The position numbers were made by a program, and so were the translations under genes. This document shows positions 6,094 through 13,079 of a stretch of 64,000 nucleotides of DNA, piece after piece (within the stretch, counting starts at the first letter, position 1; every line of letters begins with the position of its first letter). The stretch spans positions 1 to 64,000 of the IMG/VR virus record IMGVR_UViG_3300042517_000577; one strand, written 5' to 3'. The notes beneath the pieces were generated by a model that saw nothing but the letters and a program-made list of their open reading frames with translations, had not been told where the DNA came from and ran no database searches. The DNA is from a virus.

Positions 6094-7332
6094 ATGATGC
6101 TGAACCTTCTTCCTTATCAACAACGTGCTCTCAAGGCAGTTCAAAATGCTATCAGGGGTTCTGTTTATATTCCTACTGGTGGTGGTAAGACTGTTGTGAT
6201 GATGGAAGATGCACGTCAACGTGTTCTAAATGCACTAGAACCGATGACGTTTGTTGTTGTCGCACCTCGTATTCTGCTTGCAAATCAACTCTGTTCGGAG
6301 TTCGAAGAATATCTCAAAGACCAGAATGTTTCTTATCTGCACGTTCACAGTGGAGAAACTCATCATCAATCCTCTACACGTCCATCAGTCATTGCAGAAT
6401 ACAATGACACTGCAATCGGAAGTGGTAAACATCAATTTATCTTCACCACATACAATTCGATAGGTCGTGTGAATGAAGCAGATATTAACATTGATGTTGT
6501 GTATTTCGATGAGGCACATCACTGTGTGAAACCATCTAATTTTGTGGGTATTGCTCACACTTCAGCAGTTGCAGATAATGCTTATTTCTTCACTGCAACT
6601 CCAAAGTTCAATAACAGCAAGGAGTCGATGAACAATACTGATGTTTATGGTAATAACATCATCAGTATTCCTGCACAAGAACTCATTGAGGCAGGTAGTA
6701 TCATTCCTCCCAAAGTTGTGCCTTATGAAGCACAAACTATTCGTACCAAAGAAAATGCACCTTTTGTCGATGCTGAAAACATCATCGGTATTCTTTCGGA
6801 AATTGAAGAAGAAACCACTGCTAAAGTTCTTGTTGCTGCTCCTAGTACTAAAGTAATCTGGGCAATGTTTACTGAGAGTGATTTGCTTCAACAACTCAAT
6901 GATATGGGTTATACTATTATGCACATCACTTCCAAGCATGGTGCTTATATCGACAAACAGAAAGTGTCCCGTGAAGTATTCTTCCAGAAGATGAATGAGT
7001 TTGGTGCTGACCCAGACAAGAAGTTCATTGTATTTCACTATAGCATCTTGTCTGAAGGTATGAATGTTCACGGTCTGACCCATTGCATTATGCTTCGCAA
7101 TCTTCCTCTGATTGAAATGGCACAGACTGTTGGACGTGTTATCCGTATGCACCGTGATGATCGACAAGCAATCGCAGATGGTAAGATGAAAGCAGGTGAG
7201 TTTGCTTTCTATAAGAAACCCTTTGGCACTATCACTATTCCTGTGAACAACAACTATGGTGATAAGATTGCTCGTCAACTTCAAACTGTCGTTGATACTA
7301 TCTTTGTGAAGGGTGAAGTTCTTGTTGCCTAG
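6094..7332 (+). CDS. SF2 DEAD/DEAH-box helicase (not UvsW)
   Basis: A 412-residue superfamily 2 helicase with all core motifs: Walker A PTGGGKT (27-33), DEAH (139-142), TAT (167-169) and motif VI QTVGRVIR (344-351). It would use ATP to unwind or move along DNA or RNA. I start it at ATG 6094 (or 6097) because the longer frame runs back through the upstream stem-loop and -10 box. It resembles the helicase part of restriction-type (ResIII) proteins but lacks any nuclease or extra domain. UvsW is a separate gene at 59097, so this is a second SF2 helicase, placed in the early region beside a nuclease/methylase pair. It has its own early-type promoter. Confidence 0.88.
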   Translation: MMLNLLPYQQRALKAVQNAIRGSVYIPTGGGKTVVMMEDARQRVLNALEPMTFVVVAPRILLANQLCSEFEEYLKDQNVSYLHVHSGETHHQSSTRPSVIAEYNDTAIGSGKHQFIFTTYNSIGRVNEADINIDVVYFDEAHHCVKPSNFVGIAHTSAVADNAYFFTATPKFNNSKESMNNTDVYGNNIISIPAQELIEAGSIIPPKVVPYEAQTIRTKENAPFVDAENIIGILSEIEEETTAKVLVAAPSTKVIWAMFTESDLLQQLNDMGYTIMHITSKHGAYIDKQKVSREVFFQKMNEFGADPDKKFIVFHYSILSEGMNVHGLTHCIMLRNLPLIEMAQTVGRVIRMHRDDRQAIADGKMKAGEFAFYKKPFGTITIPVNNNYGDKIARQLQTVVDTIFVKGEVLVA

Positions 7333-7389
7333 TGCCACTTGTAGTACTGGCACATACATTTACCGCAGGGGCATCAAATGCCCTATAAT
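7332..7389 (+). promoter_or_regulatory. Early stem-loop promoter cassette (PeSL-like) 7
   Basis: GTGCCA (7332-7337) / TGGCAC (7348-7353) hairpin starting right at the helicase stop, then GGGCAT/ATGCCC hairpin (7369-7383) directly followed by TATAAT (7384-7389). Confidence 0.65.
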
Positions 7390-7413
7390 ACAGAGATACA
7401 AAACAAACCAAAA

Positions 7414-7983
7414 ATGATTTCGTACCTGGAAGGAAAATTACTTCCCCTCATGCTTTCCATTAAACCGAAGAAAACAGAATCTTATATTCTTCGAGCACTT
7501 GGTAAAAATAGTTTTGTTTCCCAGCAATCTATTTTGATTGCATTTGGAGATAGGATTGAAAAGTTTTGGAATATGGTAATTAGTGATAGTGCTATTGCCA
7601 ATAACTTAATTGAAGATAATAATATGATTAACGTAAACGGTAGAATGAGGCAGATCGACATTCTATTCAATTTGTATGAATTTCATTGTTATTATCTTGA
7701 ATGTAAGTGTAATTTGAATTTTGATAGTGAGAAGATTATAGCATCAAATGAAAAAGTTATTGATGTTGCAAATTCTATTGGAAAGGATGTGAAATTTGGA
7801 TATTTTGTTCCTGTTGTACCTGAAATTAGCAAAGTTGAACTGGCAAAATATAATAATAAAGGTATAAATGTATACGGAGTTAATTGGATGATTGAGACTA
7901 TTCAAGCACCGTTCACTTCAGATGAATACTTCACATTTCTTCGTGAAGTAGTTTCTCCTATCCTTGAGGAAATGGGTCTTTGA
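7414..7983 (+). CDS. Putative PD-(D/E)xK nuclease, candidate restriction enzyme
   Basis: A 189-residue protein. ATG 7414 is preferred, since the upstream ATG at 7378 would place the -10 box inside the gene. The centre carries a PD-(D/E)xK-like signature: D82 in RQIDILF, a strand, then E96-C-K98 in YYLECKCN; E49 in the preceding helix (GDRIEKFW) could be the extra acidic residue. This fold is used by most type II restriction enzymes. The next gene, 34 bp downstream, is a Dam-type adenine methyltransferase, so the pair may be a restriction-modification system. I cannot name a restriction family. The alternative is a host-DNA degrading nuclease with an unrelated methylase beside it. Confidence 0.55.
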   Translation: MISYLEGKLLPLMLSIKPKKTESYILRALGKNSFVSQQSILIAFGDRIEKFWNMVISDSAIANNLIEDNNMINVNGRMRQIDILFNLYEFHCYYLECKCNLNFDSEKIIASNEKVIDVANSIGKDVKFGYFVPVVPEISKVELAKYNNKGINVYGVNWMIETIQAPFTSDEYFTFLREVVSPILEEMGL

Positions 7984-8017
7984 TGCTAGAATTAGATTTT
8001 AATTTGATTGTGTACCT

Positions 8018-8818
8018 ATGAAACCAATCGTAAAATATCAAGGTGGAAAATCAAAAGAACTTCCACTCATCAAACAACTTTTACCATCTCAATTCTCAAG
8101 AATTATTGAACCATTTTGTGGTGGTTGTGCTGTATCATTTGGATTAGGATACAATTCAATACTAAATGATATTAACCGAGATTTGATTAACTTATACTCT
8201 GTTGTATCTGATGATAAGTTATATCCACAACTTCAGAATAGAATTAACCTAATCAAGGAATTAGAGCACGATTCCTTAGAGGTAGAGTATTATGGAGCAA
8301 GAGAGGTAATTAACCAATCTTGGGATTGTGTAGATAATTATCAGAGAGCATTATCTTATATTATTGTAAGACAGTTGTGTTTTTCTGGAATGGAAAGATA
8401 TAATTCCAAAGGAGATTTCAATGTACCATTCGGACATTATAAAAAGTTCTCTTGCAATCTTTCTCCAGATCATCATAATTTCTTGAAAAAGAAATGTAAG
8501 ATACGATATGGGTCATTTGAAGATTTGTTTGATAATCTAAATGAAGATGACTTTGTATTTGTAGATCCTCCATACTTAGAAAGACTTGGATATACTCAAG
8601 GTGATGGAGGTATAAATTTACATAAAACTCTTTTTGAATGTATTCAATCAACAAAGGCAAAGTGGATGATTATTCACAGTGATAATGAATTTTATAGAAC
8701 TTATTATCAAGATTATGATATTATAGAGAAAGACTTTTTATATTCTCAACGATTTGGTAAAGATAAAGATCATACTGGTGCGAGTGTAAAACATCTTTAC
8801 ATCAAAAATTATAAGTGA
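8018..8818 (+). CDS. D12-class (Dam-type) DNA adenine-N6 methyltransferase
   Basis: A 266-residue enzyme that would transfer a methyl group from S-adenosylmethionine to N6 of adenine in DNA. Motif X K6-x2-G9-G10-K11 (VKYQGGKSKEL), motif I IIEPFCGGCAVSF (29-41) and catalytic motif IV D183-P-P-Y186 are all present in the order alpha-class D12 enzymes show. Length is near that of Dam (278) and M.DpnII. The target is not readable from the sequence; GATC is the common one for the class. It follows the putative nuclease with a 34-bp gap, probably on one transcript. It could protect phage DNA from that nuclease or from a host enzyme. Confidence 0.88.
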   Translation: MKPIVKYQGGKSKELPLIKQLLPSQFSRIIEPFCGGCAVSFGLGYNSILNDINRDLINLYSVVSDDKLYPQLQNRINLIKELEHDSLEVEYYGAREVINQSWDCVDNYQRALSYIIVRQLCFSGMERYNSKGDFNVPFGHYKKFSCNLSPDHHNFLKKKCKIRYGSFEDLFDNLNEDDFVFVDPPYLERLGYTQGDGGINLHKTLFECIQSTKAKWMIIHSDNEFYRTYYQDYDIIEKDFLYSQRFGKDKDHTGASVKHLYIKNYK

Positions 8819-8819
8819 G

Positions 8820-8878
8820 GTGCCACTTGTAGCACTGGCACTATACCCCTTGCAGTGCAGGGGGTTTTTTGGTATCAT
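8820..8878 (+). promoter_or_regulatory. Early stem-loop promoter cassette (PeSL-like) 8
   Basis: GTGCCA (8820-8825) / TGGCAC (8836-8841) hairpin beginning 2 bp after the methylase stop, then an intrinsic terminator, then -10-like TATCAT (8873-8878). This copy shows that the cassettes can both end one transcript and start the next. Confidence 0.6.
8846..8870 (+). terminator. Intrinsic terminator after the methylase gene
   Basis: CCCCTTG pairs with CAGGGGG (one G-U) around a short loop, followed by six T (8865-8870). Good rho-independent terminator form, just before a -10 box. Confidence 0.7.
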
Positions 8879-8901
8879 ACTTGTATGGATGAGGAACTCC
8901 A

Positions 8902-9066
8902 ATGACTTACACCCCAATTCAATCGAGTATTCCTTACTTGAAAGTTCCAGAAAACCGATTAAATCTTGCTGCTAATTGGTATAACAGGCAGGAAGGTCAT
9001 CCATTGAACTTCCCCTGCTATTCTTATTGGATTCAACAATGTGAAAATGATGGCACTGACTATTGA
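8902..9066 (+). CDS. Small hypothetical protein
   Basis: A 54-residue protein first in its operon after the TATCAT box, with GAGGAAC upstream as a possible ribosome binding site. Contains LAANWYNRQEGHPLNFP and two Cys. Unrecognised. The next gene starts inside its end. Confidence 0.5.
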   Translation: MTYTPIQSSIPYLKVPENRLNLAANWYNRQEGHPLNFPCYSYWIQQCENDGTDY

Positions 9067-9247
9067 AACTATGATTGATACTGTTTTGATGACTGAAGAA
9101 TTGCTGAATGAAAAGCAATTAACTGCTCTTCGAGATATGCTTTATCACTACAAAGAGTTTCAAATGGAACTCTACAATTATCCTGAAGAGAATACACTCT
9201 TCACTCAATCACAACGAGAAATCTTCGACATTTTCGACATCAAATGA
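9047..9247 (+). CDS. Small helical hypothetical protein
   Basis: A 66-residue protein beginning at ATG 9047 (ATG 9050 and GTG 9041 are also possible), overlapping the previous gene by 20 nt. Fully helical in pattern (MIDTVLMTEELLNEKQLTAL). Its stop overlaps the next start (ATGA). Confidence 0.5.
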   Translation: MMALTIETMIDTVLMTEELLNEKQLTALRDMLYHYKEFQMELYNYPEENTLFTQSQREIFDIFDIK

Positions 9248-9453
9248 CTTCAATTTCATTTACTTCTGGTGAGTTGCTTGATATTATCAAGGCACTTGAT
9301 TACTATGAGAATGATGCTTATTATAATCAAAAGGATGCACAACTTGCTGCTTATTATATGAGGATGGAAAATCAATTCCAATTAGTATTAGATAAACTCA
9401 AACAGTTTACTCCTGAAAATCGTGTTGCTCATCTTGTTCTTGCTGTAAATTGA
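9244..9453 (+). CDS. Small helical hypothetical protein
   Basis: A 69-residue protein coupled by ATGA overlap. Helical (GELLDIIKALDYYENDAYYN, then MENQFQLVLDKLKQF) and similar in style to its upstream neighbour, so the two may act as a pair. No family recognised. Confidence 0.5.
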   Translation: MTSISFTSGELLDIIKALDYYENDAYYNQKDAQLAAYYMRMENQFQLVLDKLKQFTPENRVAHLVLAVN

Positions 9454-9510
9454 GGTAAGATTGCCAATCTGAATGATTCAGGTTATACTTTCAAAGAACT
9501 TTCTAATTTG

Positions 9511-9675
9511 ATGGAACAACAAACTATGACTCAATATAAATCTGTGAACCTCACAATTTATTTCAATGCTGATTTGGATGATGGTGAGGTGCAAGATTTT
9601 ATTGACCGTATGACTGAAAAGTATAATCATCCAGATGATATTATCAGCAGTTATGAATACTGGTATGATGAGTGA
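9511..9675 (+). CDS. Small acidic hypothetical protein
   Basis: A 54-residue protein; ATG 9526 is a second possible start. One strand (YKSVNLTIYFNADL) then a helix and acidic aromatic end (SSYEYWYDE). The strand-helix layout matches the 3760 protein (KEVTITVKLLLEDD), so the two may be distant relatives. Unknown role. Confidence 0.5.
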   Translation: MEQQTMTQYKSVNLTIYFNADLDDGEVQDFIDRMTEKYNHPDDIISSYEYWYDE

Positions 9676-9690
9676 GTCTAGTATGAGACT

Positions 9691-9752
9691 GTGCCACCTG
9701 TAGAAGTGTCACACTAAATGAGCACAGACCCCAAAGTGTGGTATTGTATAAG
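9691..9752 (+). promoter_or_regulatory. Early stem-loop promoter cassette (PeSL-like) 9
   Basis: GTGCCAC (9691-9697) pairs with GTGTCAC (9706-9712). A 26-bp segment (9710-9735) that follows is identical to 11474-11499 in cassette 11. The -10 box is less clear: TATTGT (9742) or TATAAG (9747-9752). Confidence 0.55.
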
Positions 9753-9791
9753 GGTGGTTGAGAGACCACCTGTTCTTTATTCTCTACAACA

Positions 9792-10133
9792 ATGGAACTG
9801 ACTAATTCTTTTCCTCCTGTCGATGCTTTTTTTGAGTTTAGCAACAAGAAACTCAAAGAGTTTAATTATGTGAAGTTTGGTGAGAATGTGATTAAGTTTT
9901 CTGCTACTTCATATGCTGTTCTTGTTGGTGTAGTTTCATATGTTTGGACTGCATTTCAACTGTGGTGGGATGATAATGGTGAAACAGTGCAAGTGAATAC
10001 TATTCGATTTGTTGTGAATGTAATTGACTTCATTGCTGCTGTTGTAATTACTATTCCCAAACTTTATCGTTGGACACAACTGAATATCAACCGTCTGGTT
10101 GATTCTATGTTTTTTCAGGTTGCCCTTGCCTGA
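9792..10133 (+). CDS. Small membrane protein
   Basis: A 113-residue protein with a soluble N-terminal 35 residues and two hydrophobic segments (about residues 37-55, SATSYAVLVGVVSYVWTAF, and about 73-90, FVVNVIDFIAAVVITIP) separated by an acidic loop. A hairpin in the inner membrane is likely. It stands alone between two promoter cassettes. Holin function cannot be ruled out but nothing specific supports it. Confidence 0.55.
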   Translation: MELTNSFPPVDAFFEFSNKKLKEFNYVKFGENVIKFSATSYAVLVGVVSYVWTAFQLWWDDNGETVQVNTIRFVVNVIDFIAAVVITIPKLYRWTQLNINRLVDSMFFQVALA

Positions 10134-10139
10134 TGCGAT

Positions 10140-10198
10140 GTGCCACCAATCCTAGTGGCACAATACACCCCCCAAACCACCTCTGGTGGTGCTATAAT
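10140..10198 (+). promoter_or_regulatory. Early stem-loop promoter cassette (PeSL-like) 10
   Basis: Perfect 7-bp GTGCCAC (10140-10146) / GTGGCAC (10155-10161) hairpin, then ACCACC/GGTGGT hairpin (10176-10190) and TATAAT (10193-10198). The 16-bp sequence at 10131-10146 is identical to 11446-11461. Confidence 0.65.
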
Positions 10199-10221
10199 TA
10201 CGAAGTAATCAAGGTTAAGCA

Positions 10222-10629
10222 ATGACTGCCACTCAAGTTCAACTCAAAGAATCAACTCAAGATTTTATCAATGAACTGACTGAAAATAACTATGCTGTCG
10301 ATGACATCTACGAGTTCATCGAACAGTATGGTGAAGATAATTTCGTACAATTCTATGAGGAATATGTACAGTGCGGTGAAGATTATTGTTATGAAGCAGT
10401 AGATGCTTTCATTGATACTTTCGACATTGATTGTATTCAATACTTCACTGATGCTTATTATGGTCAGTATGACAGTGAGGAACAGTTTGCAGAGCAATTT
10501 GTTGATGATTGCTATTCCAATCAACTGCAAGATCTTCCTATCGTGATTGATTGGTCTCAAACCTGGGAGTGCAATCTCCGATATGATTTTGATTTCACTG
10601 ATGGTTTTGTATTTCACAAGAACTTCTGA
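10222..10629 (+). CDS. ArdA-like antirestriction protein
   Basis: A 135-residue, very acidic protein. Residues 77-94 (DAYYGQYDSEEQFAEQF) match the most conserved ArdA segment (DAY-x-G-x-[YF]-D-S-x-E-x-FA-E), and the C-terminal DGFVF (128-131 region) matches the ArdA end (...DGHVF). ArdA proteins are DNA mimics that bind and block type I restriction enzymes, and some also block modification. Compared with full ArdA (about 165-170 residues, three domains) this protein is shorter and seems to lack or diverge in the N-terminal domain. An early promoter cassette lies immediately upstream, which suits a protein needed at once after DNA entry. The assignment rests on these motifs and the acidic composition. 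Confidence 0.65.
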   Translation: MTATQVQLKESTQDFINELTENNYAVDDIYEFIEQYGEDNFVQFYEEYVQCGEDYCYEAVDAFIDTFDIDCIQYFTDAYYGQYDSEEQFAEQFVDDCYSNQLQDLPIVIDWSQTWECNLRYDFDFTDGFVFHKNF

Positions 10630-10778
10630 TGCGACTTTATCTTAACGACAATCAAATTAAATTGATTCTCTATTGCTTGGAACAACAAGCATATGAGTTC
10701 AATGAAAAGGAAAAGGAGGATTATACTGGAATCCTCCACTCTGTTGAAATTGCTCACGCATACGATTACGATTCCTGA
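10629..10778 (+). CDS. Small hypothetical protein
   Basis: A 49-residue protein whose ATG overlaps the ArdA-like stop (TGATG). Helical (DNQIKLILYCLEQQAYEF) with an acidic end. Probably co-translated with the ArdA-like protein. The start LYLNDNQIKLILYCLE is the kind of short leader seen in many tiny phage proteins; no family. Confidence 0.5.
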   Translation: MRLYLNDNQIKLILYCLEQQAYEFNEKEKEDYTGILHSVEIAHAYDYDS

Positions 10779-11026
10779 TGAAACTTCAATCTAAAGATGG
10801 CAACATGGTGGTAGATTTCTATCCCATCAAAACACCATTTGGTAATGTATCTGATGAGTGGTTTATTAAAATCCTCACCTTTATGGGTAAAACTCAATCC
10901 AAGAAGTTTCTCAATCGAGTTGAGATGAATCTTGAGATTGATGAATATATCAATCATACTATTCCTTATGAGGTTGTAGATTTCAATACTATTCCTCAAC
11001 TTGCTAATCCATTTGCTACTGTCTGA
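10778..11026 (+). CDS. Hypothetical protein
   Basis: An 82-residue protein coupled to the previous gene (TGATG). Strand-rich N-terminus (MVVDFYPIKTPFGNV) then helix. No family recognised. Part of the ArdA-like operon. Confidence 0.5.
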   Translation: MKLQSKDGNMVVDFYPIKTPFGNVSDEWFIKILTFMGKTQSKKFLNRVEMNLEIDEYINHTIPYEVVDFNTIPQLANPFATV

Positions 11027-11028
11027 CA

Positions 11029-11235
11029 ATGCTACTTCAACTCACTGATATTGAATTTGATTTTGTTGATTCATCTGGAGAACTTCCTTATGATGAACAG
11101 GTTGCAGTTTCTAAATCTGTGATTGGAGAAGTATTTGAGGTTGATAGTGAGGATGAACTAGCAGATGTAATATCTGATGAAACTGGGTGGTGTATTAAAT
11201 CACTCGATTATGTTGTAATTGCCGAATCTAACTGA
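11029..11235 (+). CDS. Small acidic hypothetical protein
   Basis: A 68-residue acidic protein (DSEDELADVISDE) two bases after the previous stop, within TGACAATG. The same TGACAATG stop/start junction precedes the next gene, hinting that both arose by local copying of the junction. Its acidity (about 25 percent Asp and Glu) fits DNA mimicry, as with the ArdA-like protein, but no motif is present. Confidence 0.5.
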   Translation: MLLQLTDIEFDFVDSSGELPYDEQVAVSKSVIGEVFEVDSEDELADVISDETGWCIKSLDYVVIAESN

Positions 11236-11237
11236 CA

Positions 11238-11420
11238 ATGGAAACTCAAACTCGCAACGAACTGGTTGAAGCATATGTGGATCGTGTGCTTGATAATATG
11301 TCAACCAAAGATTTGATTCGAATTGTAGGAGATCAACTAGAAGAAAATCTTTCTGCATATACTGATGCGGAACTCATTGCGGAAATTGATGAGTATTATC
11401 CTGATCTGTTGGAAACATGA
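11238..11420 (+). CDS. Small acidic helical protein
   Basis: A 60-residue protein, helical and acidic (DRVLDNMSTKDLIRIVGDQ, then DAELIAEIDEYYPDLLE). Short phage proteins of this form occur widely in cyanophages as hypothetical proteins. Last gene of the ArdA-like operon. Confidence 0.5.
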   Translation: METQTRNELVEAYVDRVLDNMSTKDLIRIVGDQLEENLSAYTDAELIAEIDEYYPDLLET

Positions 11421-11454
11421 TCTAACACGATCTCATTGAGACCAATGATGCGAT

Positions 11455-11511
11455 GTGCCACTTGTTTTTGTGGCACACTAAATGAGCACAGACCCCAAAA
11501 GGTGCTATATT
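11455..11511 (+). promoter_or_regulatory. Early stem-loop promoter cassette (PeSL-like) 11
   Basis: Perfect 7-bp GTGCCAC (11455-11461) / GTGGCAC (11470-11476) hairpin with loop TTGTTTTT, then a 26-bp block shared with cassette 9 and a -10 box TATATT (11506-11511). Confidence 0.6.
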
Positions 11512-11566
11512 AAGAGGGTGGAAGGGGTCAGACCCACCCACAAACGTTCAACTTACTCAATTTACG

Positions 11567-11713
11567 ATGACTGTTTCTTTCTCTAAGGATGTGATGATTG
11601 GTATGCTCCGCAAGGGTGAGACTGGAAATCAAATTCTGGACATTCTTGATGTGATTGCACCTGATCAAACTGAAGTTGAAGATAATTCTGTTACTGATGT
11701 TCCTACAGTCTGA
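11567..11713 (+). CDS. Small acidic hypothetical protein
   Basis: A 48-residue protein: helix (KDVMIGMLRKGETGNQILDI) followed by an acidic tail (DQTEVEDNSVTDVPTV). First gene after cassette 11. The helical half with G-E-T-G-N could be a small helix-turn-helix fragment, but no family is clear. Confidence 0.45.
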   Translation: MTVSFSKDVMIGMLRKGETGNQILDILDVIAPDQTEVEDNSVTDVPTV

Positions 11714-11731
11714 TTAAATAGAAACGATAGA

Positions 11732-11776
11732 GGGCAAGTCCCTGTTATGTCCTGATGAGGCATATCACACTTGCTC
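11732..11776 (+). other. Nested hairpins in intergenic leader
   Basis: GGGCAAG (11732-11738) pairs with CTTGCTC (11770-11776), enclosing TATG-T-CCT (11746-11753) paired with AGGCATA (11758-11764) around a GATG tetraloop. It lies between two genes and could be a structured leader of the 11802 gene. No -10 box is clear in it. Confidence 0.3.
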
Positions 11777-11801
11777 CATCAAACTAATTCTTTTTTTCGC
11801 A

Positions 11802-11987
11802 ATGTTTGTTTCTTGTCCTGTTTCATTTGATTTGATTGATGCGGAATGGTACGATGATATTGATGAAGCAAAAGAAGATGCACTTGATTGGAGTGTAGAA
11901 TTGTCTGGTGAGAATGTGATTGTTTATGAGGCAATCAACAATGAAGGAGATTATTCCTTCAACAAACTTTATTCCATCTGTGCCTGA
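11802..11987 (+). CDS. Small acidic hypothetical protein
   Basis: A 61-residue acidic protein (DLIDAEWYDDIDEAKEDALDW, cut here to its first part EWYDDIDEAKEDALDW) with mixed helix and strand. The pattern W-x-D-I-D-E-A-x-x-D-A resembles small proteins that combine a strand, a long helix and a second strand. Unrecognised. Confidence 0.5.
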   Translation: MFVSCPVSFDLIDAEWYDDIDEAKEDALDWSVELSGENVIVYEAINNEGDYSFNKLYSICA

Positions 11988-11994
11988 TACTGAA

Positions 11995-12240
11995 ATGTTT
12001 GATCAACTTCAATTCCAACCGCATCTGAATGGTATTCCTGGTGCGATTGCCGCACGACATAAGTTTGAGAATGATTGGGAGATTTCTGTAGTTGCTGGTC
12101 CTGGATTGTACGGGAAAGTTGAAGATGAGACATTTGAAGTTGGTATCTTCCGACCGAATGGAAATATGACTGAAGATGTATGTGGATGGAATACGAAACA
12201 GGAAGTTTCTGCAATGATGTGGGTGCTATCTCAACTGTAG
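11995..12240 (+). CDS. Hypothetical protein
   Basis: An 81-residue protein. The frame opens at 11920 inside the preceding gene; ATG 11995, 8 nt after that gene ends, is preferred. Strand-rich (HKFENDWEISVVAGPGLYG, then EVGIFRPNG) and ending in a helix (KQEVSAMMWVLSQL). No family recognised. Confidence 0.55.
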   Translation: MFDQLQFQPHLNGIPGAIAARHKFENDWEISVVAGPGLYGKVEDETFEVGIFRPNGNMTEDVCGWNTKQEVSAMMWVLSQL

Positions 12241-12242
12241 TC

Positions 12243-12329
12243 CAGCATACCCATCAGGGATGCTGATAGGTAGAAGAACTCAAAGTGTAGCAGGGCGAAC
12301 TACGGGACACCCTGCCCCCGTGCTATGAT
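12243..12329 (+). promoter_or_regulatory. Early stem-loop promoter cassette (PeSL-like) 12
   Basis: A CAGCAT/ATGCTG hairpin (12243-12265) right after a stop, then GCAGGG (12290-12295) / CCCTGC (12310-12315), then -10-like TATGAT (12324-12329). The arm sequences differ from the GTGCCA type but the layout is the same. Confidence 0.5.
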
Positions 12330-12353
12330 GAACGAAGTTCAGAGGATGAGACC

Positions 12354-12527
12354 TTGACCACACAGCAACGAATGGAAAAGCAATTCTTTATCAAGTTCAT
12401 TTCTTTGATTGATGAAGTGCAAGGTAAATCTAAACTTCCTTCACAAATCAATTCAACTCGTAAGTCTGCCTGGGTTAAACAAACTCAAAATCCCAGACAA
12501 AAGAAAGATGCACTGTCCCGAGTTTGA
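12354..12527 (+). CDS. Small basic hypothetical protein
   Basis: A 57-residue protein that may start at TTG 12354 (GAGGA lies upstream) or at ATG 12372. Basic C-terminal half (TRKSAWVKQTQNPRQKKDAL). Possibly nucleic-acid binding; no family. Confidence 0.45.
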   Translation: MTTQQRMEKQFFIKFISLIDEVQGKSKLPSQINSTRKSAWVKQTQNPRQKKDALSRV

Positions 12528-12565
12528 TCTTTAGTTTTTTTACTCTTCATACAAACAATCAACTG

Positions 12566-12727
12566 ATGCTCATCAAAACCACTTTCGACATTCAAACAAA
12601 ACAACCTGTGTATGCTGTTTGTAATGCACAACATCAATGTGGTATGATTACAACTAACATTCTCAATGCAATTAAAGCAGGACAATGTAAAGACTTCAAT
12701 CAAGTTCAAACTCTAATCAATTCCTGA
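12566..12727 (+). CDS. Small hypothetical protein
   Basis: A 53-residue protein; the frame extends upstream to TTG 12524, but ATG 12566 is the sensible start. Contains three Cys and a helix (GMITTNILNAIKAGQCKDF). Its TGA shares a base with the next ATG. Confidence 0.45.
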   Translation: MLIKTTFDIQTKQPVYAVCNAQHQCGMITTNILNAIKAGQCKDFNQVQTLINS

Positions 12728-12810
12728 TGAAAAGAAAAGAAAAACTCCAACTGCTATCTAAAGCAATTAACGGTAAAGAACTACTCATTATTCTCTCTGC
12801 ATTTAATTGA
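12727..12810 (+). CDS. Very short hypothetical peptide
   Basis: A 27-residue frame (begins MKRKEKLQLLSKAINGKELL) in a TGATG overlap with the gene before. Its reality rests only on the coupled start and on filling the gap to the next gene. Confidence 0.3.
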   Translation: MKRKEKLQLLSKAINGKELLIILSAFN

Positions 12811-12815
12811 TACTC

Positions 12816-13079
12816 ATGGCAACTCAATTTTACTCTCTTAAGCAACTCAAAGAAAGAGTTAATTCTTTAATTGAACAGCAAGGAGAAGATGCTCCTGTTT
12901 CTTGGTGGATTTATACTAATGAAGATGTATTCACATTTGATGAAAATGGTAATGAACAATATCAACCATTAGATGTATGTCAACAAGTGTTATCTAATTT
13001 GCAGGATTATGATTATATTCATTCTACAATCTTTGATGCAATTGAAGAAGAACTTACTCAAGTGATTAAATCAAAATGA
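12816..13079 (+). CDS. Acidic hypothetical protein
   Basis: An 87-residue protein; ATG 12816 is preferred over TTG 12807. The sequence (FYSLKQLKERVNSLIEQQGE, then PVSWWIYTNEDVFTFDENG) resembles small phage proteins with a helix followed by a WW-x-Y strand, common in cyanophages as hypothetical proteins. Coupled to the next gene (ATGA). Confidence 0.55.
   Translation: MATQFYSLKQLKERVNSLIEQQGEDAPVSWWIYTNEDVFTFDENGNEQYQPLDVCQQVLSNLQDYDYIHSTIFDAIEEELTQVIKSK

Noticed and set aside
6562-7359. 265-residue frame on the - strand
   Set aside because: It is antisense to the helicase core; the + strand product has all SF2 motifs and the - strand product has none of any family.
7378-7413. Start of the nuclease-like gene at ATG 7378
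   Set aside because: This would place the TATAAT box (7384-7389) inside the coding region; ATG 7414 is downstream of it.
11714-11801. Hammerhead ribozyme (CTGATGAG at 11752 with GAAAC upstream at 11721)
   Set aside because: I could not fold the required three stems in any permutation; the GAAA side and the cut-site side do not pair.
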